Origin: an uncultured Clostridia bacterium
GTDB lineage: Bacteria > Bacillota > Clostridia > Oscillospirales > Ruminococcaceae
Reading direction: 5' to 3'
Assembly (NCBI GenBank): GCA_944382905.1
Contig: CALWNU010000001.1
Coordinates: 1-42,391 of the forward strand
Length of the DNA stretch: 42,391 nucleotides
The notes under the pieces are model-generated. The model searched no databases. It had not been told where the DNA came from and was given only the letters and a program-made list of their open reading frames with translations. The translations under genes and the position numbers were made by a program. Positions 8,049-16,279 of this stretch are shown here, one piece after another; position 1 is the stretch's first letter, and every line of letters starts with the position of its first letter.

Positions 8049-9512
8049 TCATAGATACAATACAAACTTATCCTGCACTTTTCTAAAAATCAGCCCGCCA
8101 ATCAGCAAACTGCCAAGTGCAAACACAAAGCAAATCAAATACGCTTTCGGTTCCGGCGATACCCCATCCATAATGACCATCCGGGCAAACCGGATAAAGT
8201 GATACAGCGGATTCATTTTGTAAATGGTCAGAAACCGTGCCGGAATAATGCTTTCCGGGTAAAAAATCGGCGTTGCATACATCCAAATCATGCTCAGCAC
8301 GTTCCATAAAAACTGGGTGTCCCGGAAAAACACCATCGCCGCCGACAGAATCAGCACCAATCCAGTGCAAAAACAAAGAAGACATACCAGCGTGAACGGA
8401 AACAGCAGCAGAGCCGGGGTGATCTTCGTTTGGGTCGCCAGCATCACCAAAAACAGCGGCACCAGGGAAAACAGCATATTGATCCCGGAAGACAGCACCC
8501 GGGTCACCGGATAAATGTATTTGGGGACATAGACCTTGGTAATCAAAGAGGCATTGCCCAAAATCGAAGTAATCCCCATGCTGCATGCTTCATTGAAAAA
8601 GTTGAACAGCACAATCCCGGTCAGAAGATAGACCGGGAAATTCGGCACATCACTTTTAAAAATCGTCGAAAAAACCACATACTGCACCGTCATGGTCAAA
8701 AGAGGATTGAGAAAGCTCCACACAATCCCCAGCACGCTGCGCTTGTATTTGGTTTTAAAGTCCCGGCTGACCAGCTGCTGGATCAAAAAGCGGTAATGGG
8801 TTACCGCATGGATAAACCGAAGCCCAAAGCAGCTCTTTCCTTTTGCCTGGAGCCGGCACAGCCGCAGGCAGTACAAACCCGCCAGCAGCTCCGCCCCCAG
8901 CGCAAACGCCCAGTAATACTGGCCAAACCACAAATCCGTCCCTCCATACACCTGAAGGCAGAGGGTCCCGTCCAGCAAAACGCCGTTTTGCTGCAGCGGC
9001 TCCCATCCTTCGCTGCCGATTTCAAAGCGGCCGGTTGCAATGGAATTGCCGAAATAGACCGTAGCTGCCTGTCCCGTTTGGCAGCCCTCCGACCAGATGG
9101 TCAGGATAAACTGCTTTTCCAAAGCGTCCTCCACCGGATCCGAAAGCCAAATCTGGCACCAGCTGTTGTCCTGCATCTGCTCCAAATCCGCCGCGAAGGT
9201 CTCTATCAAAACCGGTTCTTGCCCTGGCTGCTGCTGCGAGACGGAAAAATACATCGTCCCGCGATTCTGCCGAGCAAAGGTGCCCACCAATACCGAAAAA
9301 CCGGTCAGCCGGCCGCCGGGGGAGGAAAACTGCTGGGATAAAGTGGTCCCTGGCAAAATTTCCCCTGCCGAAGCGGATGGGGAAACCGCATCGGTCGCAT
9401 CGGACCGCACCTGCAGCTGCTCTCCTGCGACGAAATAAAAAAGCACCGCAAGAACAGCAAGGATTGCCAGCACAATCACACAGCCTTTTGGCAAATCCCA
9501 CTTTTTCCGCAT
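8049..9512 (-). CDS. ABC-2 polysaccharide permease (Wzm/TagG type) with extra N-terminal ectodomain
   Basis: 487 residues, much longer than the roughly 260-290 usual for Wzm/TagG. Residues about 11-29 are a membrane anchor (CVIVLAILAVLAVLFYFVAG). Residues about 49-157, possibly to 195, form an outside domain with beta-rich patterning. A second membrane segment lies at about 200-216. From about 240 the ABC-2 permease core begins: LVSRDFKTKYKRSVLGIVW and SFLNPLL are typical of the cytoplasmic amphipathic start, followed by about six membrane segments to the end. It forms the channel with the ATPase downstream. The outside domain resembles the soluble part of the DUF2142 protein in the same operon. 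ATG at 9512 follows AGGTGAG; rmlD ends 15 bp before it. What the extra domain binds is unknown. Confidence 0.9.
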   Translation of the reverse strand: MRKKWDLPKGCVIVLAILAVLAVLFYFVAGEQLQVRSDATDAVSPSASAGEILPGTTLSQQFSSPGGRLTGFSVLVGTFARQNRGTMYFSVSQQQPGQEPVLIETFAADLEQMQDNSWCQIWLSDPVEDALEKQFILTIWSEGCQTGQAATVYFGNSIATGRFEIGSEGWEPLQQNGVLLDGTLCLQVYGGTDLWFGQYYWAFALGAELLAGLYCLRLCRLQAKGKSCFGLRFIHAVTHYRFLIQQLVSRDFKTKYKRSVLGIVWSFLNPLLTMTVQYVVFSTIFKSDVPNFPVYLLTGIVLFNFFNEACSMGITSILGNASLITKVYVPKYIYPVTRVLSSGINMLFSLVPLFLVMLATQTKITPALLLFPFTLVCLLCFCTGLVLILSAAMVFFRDTQFLWNVLSMIWMYATPIFYPESIIPARFLTIYKMNPLYHFIRFARMVIMDGVSPEPKAYLICFVFALGSLLIGGLIFRKVQDKFVLYL

Positions 9513-9527
9513 TGTCTCACCTGTCTC

Positions 9528-10373
9528 TCACTCTTGGATTTCGCGCAGATATCGCGCCAGCGCATCCTGCCAGGACGGCAGTCTGGAAAAACCTGCAAGG
9601 TCCAGGCTTTTTTTGCTCAGGCGCGAATTAAACGGCCGCGCCGCTTTCGCCGGATATTCGCTGGAGGGAATCGGGTTTACCGTGGCCTGGCTGCCGCTCA
9701 GGCGGAAAATTTCCGCCGCGAATTCCGCCCAGGAGCAAATCCCTTCATTGGTGGCATGATACGTCCCATATTGCTCCGTCTGCACCATATCGCACAAAAG
9801 CGGGGCCAGGTCCGCCGTGTAGGTCGGCGACCCTACCTGGTCGCACACCACGTTGACCTGATCCCGTTGCTGGCCCAGCCGAAGCATGGTCTTGACAAAA
9901 TTGTTTCCGTTTTTGCCAAATACCCAGGCGATCCGCACGATAAAATACCGGTCCAGCAGGCTCTTTACCGCCAGCTCTCCGCCCAGTTTGGTTTTCCCGT
10001 AGACGCTCAACGGGCCGGTGGGATCGTCCACCTCGTAAAAATCTTCCCCTGTGCCGGGAAAGACGTAATCGGTGCTGAGATACAACATTTTTGCGCCGAT
10101 TTCCCGGCAAGCCGCCGCGATATGGCGCGTCCCTTCCACATTGACCTGCTCGCACCGGACCGCGTCCTCTTCCGCCCGGTCTACCGCCGTATAGGCAGAG
10201 CAATGGATCACCGCATCCGGCCGGTAGTTTATGATAAAAGCGGTGGTGGCCGCCTCATCGGTAATATCGAAATCTTCCAAATCCGCGCCCAGGCAGTCGA
10301 TCTGCCGCTGGCGCAGGACGTTCATCACATCATACCCCAGCTGCCCTTTGACGCCGGTAACCAGAATTTTCAT
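9528..10373 (-). CDS. rmlD: dTDP-4-dehydrorhamnose reductase RmlD
   Basis: 281 residues from the ATG at 10373 (MKILVTGVKGQLGYDV), which follows AAAGGGGG. An in-frame extension upstream to about 10472 overlaps rmlB and lacks family features. The enzyme reduces dTDP-4-keto-L-rhamnose to dTDP-L-rhamnose with NAD(P)H, the last step of the pathway. The Rossmann glycine motif is GVKGQLG. YLSTDYVFPG carries the active-site region, and the catalytic YGKTKLGGE (Y-x3-K) is present. The C-terminal half has the sugar-binding HATNEGICSWAEFA segment. It sits 35 bp after rmlB in an rmlA-C-B-D order. Confidence 0.96.
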   Translation of the reverse strand: MKILVTGVKGQLGYDVMNVLRQRQIDCLGADLEDFDITDEAATTAFIINYRPDAVIHCSAYTAVDRAEEDAVRCEQVNVEGTRHIAAACREIGAKMLYLSTDYVFPGTGEDFYEVDDPTGPLSVYGKTKLGGELAVKSLLDRYFIVRIAWVFGKNGNNFVKTMLRLGQQRDQVNVVCDQVGSPTYTADLAPLLCDMVQTEQYGTYHATNEGICSWAEFAAEIFRLSGSQATVNPIPSSEYPAKAARPFNSRLSKKSLDLAGFSRLPSWQDALARYLREIQE

Positions 10374-10408
10374 CTGGGATTCCCCCTTTTCCTGCAACCG
10401 ATCCGTTG

Positions 10409-11428
10409 TTACCGGTTTCCATACATCTTTTCGTAATAGTTTTGATAATCCCCGCTGATAATATGCTCCCACCAGGGCTTGTTGTCCAAATACCAGCGGA
10501 TGGTCTTCTGGATTCCCTCGTCAAACGGCGTCGTCGGCAGCCATCCCAGCTCCTCATGGATCTTGGTGGGGTCGATGGCATAACGCATATCGTGACCCGG
10601 ACGGTCGGTGACAAACCGGATCAGGCTTTCCGGCTTGCCCAGCGCTTTGAGAATGGTTTTGACCACTTCCAGGTTGGTTCGCTCATTGTGTCCGCCAATG
10701 TTGTACACCTCGCCGTCCCGCCCGCGACGTACAATCAGGTCGATGGCTGCGCAGTGGTCGGTGACATACAGCCAGTCCCGCACGTTTTCGCCTGTCCCGT
10801 AAACCGGCAAAGGCTTGTCGTTGAGCGCATTGGCAATCATCAACGGGATCAGCTTTTCCGGGAAATGGTAGGGCCCATAGTTATTGGAACAACGGGAAAT
10901 GCTGATAGGCAGCCCAAAGGTCCGGTGATACGCCTGGACCAGCAGATCCGCCGACGCTTTGGACGCAGAATACGGGCTCGACGTGTGAATAGGGGTCTGT
11001 TCCGTAAAGAACAGGTCCGGCCGGTCCAGGGGCAGATCGCCATATACCTCGTCGGTAGATACCTGATGATACCGCTGAATCCCATATTTCCGGCAAGCGT
11101 CCATCAAAACGCCTGTGCCCAAAATATTGGTCTGCAAAAAAATGCCGGGGTCTACCACCGAACGGTCCACATGGCTTTCCGCCGCGAAGTTGACCACCAC
11201 GTCCGGATGTTCCTGCTCAAACAGCGCATAAACCGCCGGCCGATCGGCAATATCCCCTTTGACAAAGGTAAAATTCGGGTTTTGCATCACCTTTTCCAGG
11301 GTCTCCAGATTGCCCGCATAGGTCAATTTATCCAGACAAACAATCTGGTCTTCCGGATATTTTTCCAACAGATAGAAAATAAAATTACTGCCGATAAAGC
11401 CGGCGCCGCCGGTGACTAACCATTTCAT
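10409..11428 (-). CDS. rmlB: dTDP-glucose 4,6-dehydratase RmlB
   Basis: 339 residues, the normal family length. It converts dTDP-glucose to dTDP-4-keto-6-deoxyglucose, the second step of dTDP-L-rhamnose synthesis, in the cytoplasm. N-terminal TGGAGFIGSNF binds NAD. NFAAESHVDRS and STDEVYGDLP are family signatures, with the catalytic Asp-Glu pair in the latter. YSASKASADLLV contains the Y-x3-K catalytic pair, and SNNYGPYHFPEKLIP follows. The ATG at 11428 follows GGGAG, which lies within the last codons of rmlC two bases away, so the two are coupled. Confidence 0.97.
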   Translation of the reverse strand: MKWLVTGGAGFIGSNFIFYLLEKYPEDQIVCLDKLTYAGNLETLEKVMQNPNFTFVKGDIADRPAVYALFEQEHPDVVVNFAAESHVDRSVVDPGIFLQTNILGTGVLMDACRKYGIQRYHQVSTDEVYGDLPLDRPDLFFTEQTPIHTSSPYSASKASADLLVQAYHRTFGLPISISRCSNNYGPYHFPEKLIPLMIANALNDKPLPVYGTGENVRDWLYVTDHCAAIDLIVRRGRDGEVYNIGGHNERTNLEVVKTILKALGKPESLIRFVTDRPGHDMRYAIDPTKIHEELGWLPTTPFDEGIQKTIRWYLDNKPWWEHIISGDYQNYYEKMYGNR

Positions 11429-11430
11429 GT

Positions 11431-11991
11431 TTATTTCTCCCTATAAATAAAATCTACGTCGCTGTCGCGCAGCAACGGCGCCTTCTGGTCTTTTTCCGAT
11501 AAAATCGGGTGTTCCACCCGCCAGTCAATCCCCAACTCCGGATCGTTCCACAAAATATTGCGATCTGTAGAAGGATTATACAAATTATCCTCTTTGTATA
11601 GAAACTCCACATCGTCCGTCAGGGTCACAAACCCGTGGCCAAACCCCCGGGGGATCAAAAGCTGGCGTTTATTCTCCGCTGAAAGCTCTACCGCCACCCA
11701 TTTTTTATAGGTGGGGGAACCTTTGCGCAAATCCACCGCTACATCCAACACCGCGCCGCGGCCGCAGCGCACCAGCTTGGCCTGGGCGGCATCCCCTTTT
11801 TGGAAGTGGATGCCCCGCAGCGTTCCTTTCTGAGCGGAATAGGACTGGTTGTCCTGTACAAAGTGATAATGCAGGCCCGCTTGTTCCATGTTGCGGGTAG
11901 ACCAGGTTTCCATGAACCATCCCCGATGATCGCCAAATACTTTCGGCTCTAAAATATAAACGTCCAATACCTCGGTGGGAATCACGTTCAT
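11431..11991 (-). CDS. rmlC: dTDP-4-dehydrorhamnose 3,5-epimerase RmlC
   Basis: 186 residues, family-typical. It epimerises C3 and C5 of dTDP-4-keto-6-deoxyglucose. Visible family motifs are FGDHRGWFMETW near the N-terminus, FVQDNQSYSAQKGTLRGIHFQ, which carries the catalytic His of the cupin pocket, AVDLRKGSPTYKKW, and IPRGFGHGFVTLTD. The ATG at 11991 follows AAAGGAG with a proper gap. It lies 14 bp after rmlA. Nothing is missing compared with the family. Confidence 0.97.
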   Translation of the reverse strand: MNVIPTEVLDVYILEPKVFGDHRGWFMETWSTRNMEQAGLHYHFVQDNQSYSAQKGTLRGIHFQKGDAAQAKLVRCGRGAVLDVAVDLRKGSPTYKKWVAVELSAENKRQLLIPRGFGHGFVTLTDDVEFLYKEDNLYNPSTDRNILWNDPELGIDWRVEHPILSEKDQKAPLLRDSDVDFIYREK

Positions 11992-12005
11992 ACTGCAGCG
12001 CTCCT

Positions 12006-12884
12006 TTAATAAATGATTTTGTGCTCCGCCACTTTTCTCAAGTGCGTGCCATAGCCCGATTTGCCATACCGTTCCGCCGCTGCCAGCAGCTGCTCCTCGC
12101 TGATCCAGCCATTTTTATACGCGATTTCTTCAATGGCGGAAATTTTGATCCCCTGCCGGTTTTCAATGACCTTGACAAATTCCGCCGCTTCCGCCAGCGC
12201 ATCCACCGTACCGGTATCCAGCCAAGCGTAGCCGCGTCCCAGGGTGACCACATTCAAAGAACCTTCCTCCAAATACATCCGGTTCAAATCGGTAATTTCC
12301 AATTCCCCGCGCTTGGAGGGCTTGACCTTTTTGGCCAGCTCGCAAACCCGGTTATCGTAGAAGTACAAACCGGTGACACAATAATTGGATTTGGGATGTT
12401 CCGGCTTCTCTTCAATGGAAATCGCTTTGCCGTTCTCGTCAAACTCCACAATGCCAAACCGCTCCGGGTCGTCTACATAATAGCCGAACACCGTGGCGCC
12501 CTCTTCCCGCGCCGCCGCATCCCGCAAATGACGGGTCAGGCCGTTGCCGTAGAAAATGTTATCCCCCAGCACCATGGCGCAGCGGTCTTCGCCAATAAAT
12601 TCCTCCCCGATCAAAAAGGCCTGCGCCAGCCCATCCGGCGAAGGCTGCACCGCATAGGACAAATGAATGCCGTACTGGCTCCCATCCCCCAGCAGCCGCT
12701 CGAAATTGGGCAGGTCCTGCGGGGTGGAAATAATCAGGATATCCCGAATCCCCGCCAGCATCAGGGTGGACAGCGGGTAGAAAATCATCGGCTTATCATA
12801 GACGGGTAGCAGCTGCTTGGAGGTAACCAGGGTCAACGGATACAATCTGGTGCCGGAACCCCCGGCCAAAATAATGCCTTTCAT
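12006..12884 (-). CDS. rmlA: Glucose-1-phosphate thymidylyltransferase RmlA
   Basis: 292 residues from the ATG at 12884 ([18 protein letters not shown]), which follows AAAGGAGAG. Seven extra residues could be read from 12905 but would ignore that ribosome site. The enzyme joins dTTP and glucose-1-phosphate to give dTDP-glucose and is the committed, rhamnose-pathway-feeding step. GGSGTRLYP is the nucleotide-binding loop; [25 protein letters not shown] and the [10 protein letters not shown] segment are typical of RmlA. Its start codon overlaps the upstream glycosyltransferase region closely: that gene's TAA at 12898 is 13 bp away. Confidence 0.97.
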   Translation of the reverse strand: MKGIILAGGSGTRLYPLTLVTSKQLLPVYDKPMIFYPLSTLMLAGIRDILIISTPQDLPNFERLLGDGSQYGIHLSYAVQPSPDGLAQAFLIGEEFIGEDRCAMVLGDNIFYGNGLTRHLRDAAAREEGATVFGYYVDDPERFGIVEFDENGKAISIEEKPEHPKSNYCVTGLYFYDNRVCELAKKVKPSKRGELEITDLNRMYLEEGSLNVVTLGRGYAWLDTGTVDALAEAAEFVKVIENRQGIKISAIEEIAYKNGWISEEQLLAAAERYGKSGYGTHLRKVAEHKIIY

Positions 12885-12897
12885 GTTATTCTCTCCT

Positions 12898-13824
12898 TTA
12901 TCCAAATAAAAATCCGGCCAATTTCTTTATGACGCCGTATTTTACCGTTCGGTTGCGGCACTGGAACCACCGCCGCTGCAGCCATCCCTTGTTTGCCAAG
13001 GCGGCGTATCCTGCGGTCAATTGCCGCTGCGCCAAAGACAGCCGGTCTTCAAACTCCACGCAGAAACGTTCCGCCTGCCGATAACTTTCCTGCAGCTGGT
13101 TGCGGTATTCTCCCAGCGCAAACAGGCGGCGCAGCAAATACTGCGGGGAATGTGCGAATTTTGCTCCCATCTCGTTGCCGCCGTGTTGGCGGTAGAGCAT
13201 GGTGGCCTCTTCCAGCGGGACAATTTTCCCAAATGCACTGGCTGTCAATGCCAGCCACCAGTCATGCATCACGCAAAAATCCGGTTCTCGGCGGATGAGG
13301 TCCCCCAGCGGACGGTTATACATGGCCGTACAGCCGGTCACCGTATTTTGGGCCAGCTCATAATGCAGCGCCGTGCGGCGCCAGTTGCCGTTGACCGTAT
13401 GGCGGTAAGACGGATCCAACACCCGCAGGTCCCCGTCCACCACCGTCAAATCCGTATGGACCAGGATCGGGACGTCCTCGCCATACTGCGCCTGTGCTTT
13501 TTGCATGGCTGCCAGCGTCTTTTCCACCTTATCCGGCAGCCAGACGTCGTCCTGGTCGCAGAGCATGACAAAATCCTCTCGATGCGCCAGCATCATCTGG
13601 AAAAAATTATGCTTGGCGCTACCGGAATTGGCGGGATTGCGTTCCGCCACGATCCGCTCCGGCTGTTTGCGCGCATAGTCCTGGATGATTGCCCAGGTCC
13701 CGTCGTCTGAACCGTCGTCCCGAATATATAACACAAAATCCCGGAAGGTTTGTTGCAACACCGAATCGATTTGTGCGCCGATATAGGCGGCCCCATTGTA
13801 CGAAGCCATCAAAATGCAGACCAA
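12898..13824 (-). CDS. GT2 family glycosyltransferase (rhamnosyltransferase-like), first gene of operon
   Basis: 308 residues starting with TTG at 13824-13822, chosen because AAGGGAG lies seven bases upstream. The longer in-frame TTG at 13854 has no ribosome site. The fold is GT-A, family 2: [25 protein letters not shown] at the N-terminus, then [11 protein letters not shown], and CDQDDVW as the metal-binding Asp region. It would transfer a nucleotide-activated sugar to the growing polymer at the inner membrane face. Placement directly before rmlA and similarity of layout to rhamnosyltransferases make dTDP-rhamnose a likely donor, but this is inference. The stop is 13 bp before rmlA. Confidence 0.9.
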   Translation of the reverse strand: MVCILMASYNGAAYIGAQIDSVLQQTFRDFVLYIRDDGSDDGTWAIIQDYARKQPERIVAERNPANSGSAKHNFFQMMLAHREDFVMLCDQDDVWLPDKVEKTLAAMQKAQAQYGEDVPILVHTDLTVVDGDLRVLDPSYRHTVNGNWRRTALHYELAQNTVTGCTAMYNRPLGDLIRREPDFCVMHDWWLALTASAFGKIVPLEEATMLYRQHGGNEMGAKFAHSPQYLLRRLFALGEYRNQLQESYRQAERFCVEFEDRLSLAQRQLTAGYAALANKGWLQRRWFQCRNRTVKYGVIKKLAGFLFG

Positions 13825-13871
13825 AGCATCGCTCCCTTGAGGAGACGGGCGCAAAATAGGCGCAGTACTCC

Positions 13872-13921
13872 CTTGTGTTTTTTACATGGCTATTTTAACC
13901 GATGGCGGTATAAAACACAAG
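13872..13921 (-). promoter_or_regulatory. Putative polysaccharide-operon promoter framed by a 10-bp perfect inverted repeat
   Basis: Read on the minus strand, TTGTGT (13920-13915), a 17-bp spacer and TAAAAT (13897-13892) form a reasonable promoter about 70 bp before the first glycosyltransferase. CTTGTGTTTT at 13872-13881 and AAAACACAAG at 13912-13921 are perfect inverted copies. One arm covers the -35 hexamer, the other lies just past the expected start of transcription. This fits an operator, though a transcript hairpin cannot include both arms. Confidence 0.5.
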
Positions 13922-14211
13922 CTTTTGTCTTCTTTTTGTCCAATCTTTCCAAAATATTCATAAATAAGATATGTCTTTCAGCCTTTGTGAATATCCTCTT
14001 TTTGCGGCTTTCCCGGTTTTCCCACCCGCAATCGATAAGCAAGGGGAAACGGTTTTCCATAAAAAGGGCGCTTTGAAAAAATCCAACTAAAAGGGCGAGG
14101 GTTTCAGGGCCGAAAGATACGAAGCCCTCTCTGCGCCGGAGCCGAAAATTTCGAAATCCAACGCAACAAATAAGGAAGGATCATGTCATCTATCATCGGT
14201 TATGAAACGGT

Positions 14212-14245
14212 ATTATCAATAAATTATTTATAATTTGTTGATAAT
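14212..14245. repeat. 34-bp near-perfect palindrome in AT-rich spacer
   Basis: ATTATCAATAAATTAT (14212-14227) and ATAATTTGTTGATAAT (14230-14245) are inverted copies with one mismatch and a 2-bp centre. A TATAAT at 14229-14234 lies inside, so the element could be an operator covering a -10 region for the downstream plus-strand genes. No good -35 was found for it. Confidence 0.6.
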
Positions 14246-14256
14246 ATATGTAATAT

Positions 14257-14287
14257 TTCTACTTAAAAAAAGGTATTTTAAGTAGAA
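14257..14287. repeat. 12-bp perfect inverted repeat with 7-nt loop
   Basis: TTCTACTTAAAA (14257-14268) and TTTTAAGTAGAA (14276-14287) are perfect inverted copies around AAAGGTA. There is no T-run after either arm, so it is not a standard terminator. It lies 11 bp past the preceding palindrome and about 70 bp before the start codon at 14359, where it could be an operator or a leader-RNA hairpin. Confidence 0.65.
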
Positions 14288-14358
14288 TCATAAAACAAAG
14301 CGCGCATGTTTTATGAAAACAGGAAGTCAACCATGTTACAAAAGAAAGAGGTGCCATT

Positions 14359-15390
14359 ATGAAAAGGAAGAGAATAAATTAATTATGTGCCATCTTATCC
14401 GTTACAATGGTTATTCTTTTATGTCCGCCGATTGCTTTTGCTGAAGATGCCATTCCAGACGCAAAAATGCTTTCTTACGAGGATTATTTTGAGAACGAGC
14501 ATGGTTTTTATCTGGATACGATTACCAAATCGAAACAATATCTCAATATGTCCACCGGTTTGTTTTCTCCTCTTGTTCAAAAAGAAGCGAATGGAACAAT
14601 CACACGAAACGGGCAGGAAGTTACTGGCATTATTGGCAACTCCGAGATCGTATTTTTCGCAATCGATCATACGGTTTACCGATATCATGTAAAATCAAAA
14701 CGTATCGATGCTGTCTTTACCGAGCCCATGATGGAAAGCTTTTATCCCATCACAAGTCATAAAATTTTATGGAAAAGAGCAGAATCCTCTTCCATGGCGA
14801 AAGCCATCTGCACAAATAGAATAAATGGGACGGATAATCAGTACTTTTTGTACGATGTCGATTTAAAATCATCTAGAAAAGCGGTTAACCCCCAGCAATT
14901 AATTTCGGCAACAACAAAAAGTGGATATACAAATTTAAGATATTATACAACTAATATTAACGGGAAAGCAATCCCTCGTACTGTCAGCGGCTTCAGATTT
15001 GGCGATATATATACTGATTATCCGAATGTTGGTGCTTCGCAGTGTCAAAATTTTGGGATAGTTGTATTTGCGCACATATGGGATGGAAATTTTACTCAGT
15101 TCTATAGCAATACTTCATGGTATGACCAAGATCATTACGGCACAAATATGTCTATCGATACGATGTACAATACTATTTCTTCATATCCAGCGGGGAGTCT
15201 TATTCGGCTATTGAATCGTGATACTTCTTATGCTACACGTCATACTGTGATACTGACAGAAAGTGTTAACGGCTATGTCTATGTTTATCACGCAAATATG
15301 TTTGGAGACAACGCTGTTTATATTACTTATTTTTCCAAATCCCAATTTAATGACTGGTATAAAGGTATCGACTATATTTGTTATAATTAG
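14359..15390 (+). pseudogene. Secreted cysteine-peptidase-like protein, signal peptide broken by an in-frame TAA
   Basis: AGAGGTG precedes an ATG at 14359. The frame reads MKRKRIN, then TAA at 14380-14382, then LCAILSVTMVILLCPPIAFA-ED and stays open to the TAG at 15388-15390. Read through the stop, this is a textbook signal peptide with cleavage after AFA. Without it, translation could only restart at the ATG at 14407, giving 327 residues with a shortened hydrophobic core and no positive N-terminus. Codons about 38-140 (LSYEDYF..., DHTVYRYHV) resemble the next gene's protein. The C-terminal third has SQCQNFG (Cys, codon 229), RHTVILT (His, 295) and YHANM (Asn, 313), the order seen in CHAP/NlpC-like papain folds of Bacillota. 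The gene is AT-rich compared with its neighbours. It could be a strain-level nonsense mutation, a sequencing error or a functional restart. Confidence 0.75.
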
Positions 15391-15401
15391 GAGACATTGG
15401 T

Positions 15402-16115
15402 ATGATGAAAAATAGTTCTTTTTACAAAAAAATTGTACTTTCGGGAATCCTATTGTTTTTTCTAAACGGATGCGGCGGCACGCCAGCCGCGGAACAAAGC
15501 TCTTTTTCCTTCGAGTCAGCGTCTCTGCCGGGTGATTTTCCATCCGCCTCCTCCTTTCACAGCCTGAGCGAGCAGGAATCCATTATTTTAAAAACATATG
15601 AACGTCTATCAAAAGATAATCTTTCTTATGAAGAATATTTTTCTCAGGAAAGGTATTGGGAAACAGACGGGTGGGGCTACGCCCTGTTCGAGTACCGACC
15701 GGACGAAAATGCAATTTATCAAAAAGAGCTGGACGGGACCCTTCGGTTGTTTTATGCTCATGATGAGCCTATCGACAGGCTTTATTGGGACAATCGTTAT
15801 CTGTTCTATTTCCTGTCTGATCATCGTATTTACCGTATTTTTGTCCCGGATTGCAAAGTGGAAAAAATATATGAAAATCCGCAGATTTCCGGTTTTTCTC
15901 CTCTTTCCAACTATGCGGTTTTGTTTGCCGTCCCCAACCCTGAAAACGAAGGAAAAAACAGCGAAACAGACCCGTCAGAACCTCCGGATTATTTTATTTA
16001 TCATGCGGGAAAGGATTCTCAATGGCCTTTACATCCAGAAGAAATCGGCCTAGATTCCATTGGCGGCAGTATTACAAGAAGCGCAAGAGAGATCTACCAG
16101 ATCCCCGCCCAATAA
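15402..16115 (+). CDS. Lipoprotein sharing the N-terminal domain of the upstream secreted protein
   Basis: 237 residues. AGGAG stands before ATG-ATG at 15402. The N-terminus MMKNSSFYKKIVLSGILL ends in a lipobox LNGC (Cys 24), so the protein should be lipid-anchored outside the membrane. A Ser/Glu-rich linker to about residue 60 is followed by LSYEEYF (about 74-80), then SDHRIYRIFV (139-148) and ISGFSPLSNYAVLF. These align in order and spacing with LSYEDYF, IDHTVYRYHV and MESFYPITSHKILW in the upstream gene, so the two share a domain that I do not recognise by name. This copy lacks the cysteine-peptidase-like C-terminal part. It begins 11 bp after the upstream gene and ends at a strong terminator. 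Confidence 0.85.
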   Translation: MMKNSSFYKKIVLSGILLFFLNGCGGTPAAEQSSFSFESASLPGDFPSASSFHSLSEQESIILKTYERLSKDNLSYEEYFSQERYWETDGWGYALFEYRPDENAIYQKELDGTLRLFYAHDEPIDRLYWDNRYLFYFLSDHRIYRIFVPDCKVEKIYENPQISGFSPLSNYAVLFAVPNPENEGKNSETDPSEPPDYFIYHAGKDSQWPLHPEEIGLDSIGGSITRSAREIYQIPAQ

Positions 16116-16155
16116 AAAGATCCATCCTGCCTTAACTGGCAGGATGGATCTTTTT
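16114..16155 (+). terminator. Strong intrinsic terminator after the lipoprotein gene
   Basis: AAAAAGATCCATCCTGCC and GGCAGGATGGATCTTTTT pair perfectly over 17-18 bp around a 6-nt loop, ending in a T-run. It overlaps the stop codon region of the lipoprotein gene and, given its A-run, may work from both sides. Confidence 0.92.
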
Positions 16156-16237
16156 GTCAATCTAAAACATCCCGAAAAAGCCGGAGAGGGTACTTTAATC
16201 TTTTCTTTTCCGGACGCGTAATGCTGCGCTTGAATGT

Positions 16238-16270
16238 AAAAAGGCCCGGAGCGCGAACGGCTCCAGGCCC
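16238..16270 (-). terminator. Intrinsic terminator after tRNA-Gln
   Basis: On the minus strand, GGCCTGGAGC pairs with GCTCCGGGCC (one G-T pair) around CGTTCGC and is followed by TTTTTA. It lies about 10 bp after the CCA end of tRNA-Gln. Confidence 0.88.
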
Positions 16271-16279
16271 TTGCCTGAT

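Larger units (their letters stand above)
13922..14358. other. Gene-free spacer between divergent operons
   Basis: About 430 bp without a convincing gene. It separates the minus-strand polysaccharide operon from the plus-strand secreted-protein pair. From about 14,200 on it becomes strongly AT-rich. It holds two inverted repeats (listed separately) and a short GC-rich hairpin, AGGGC at 14106-14110 pairing with GCCCT at 14124-14128. A 16-codon frame at 14183-14233 begins after AAGGAAGGA but has no recognisable product. No known riboswitch pattern was recognised. Confidence 0.6.
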
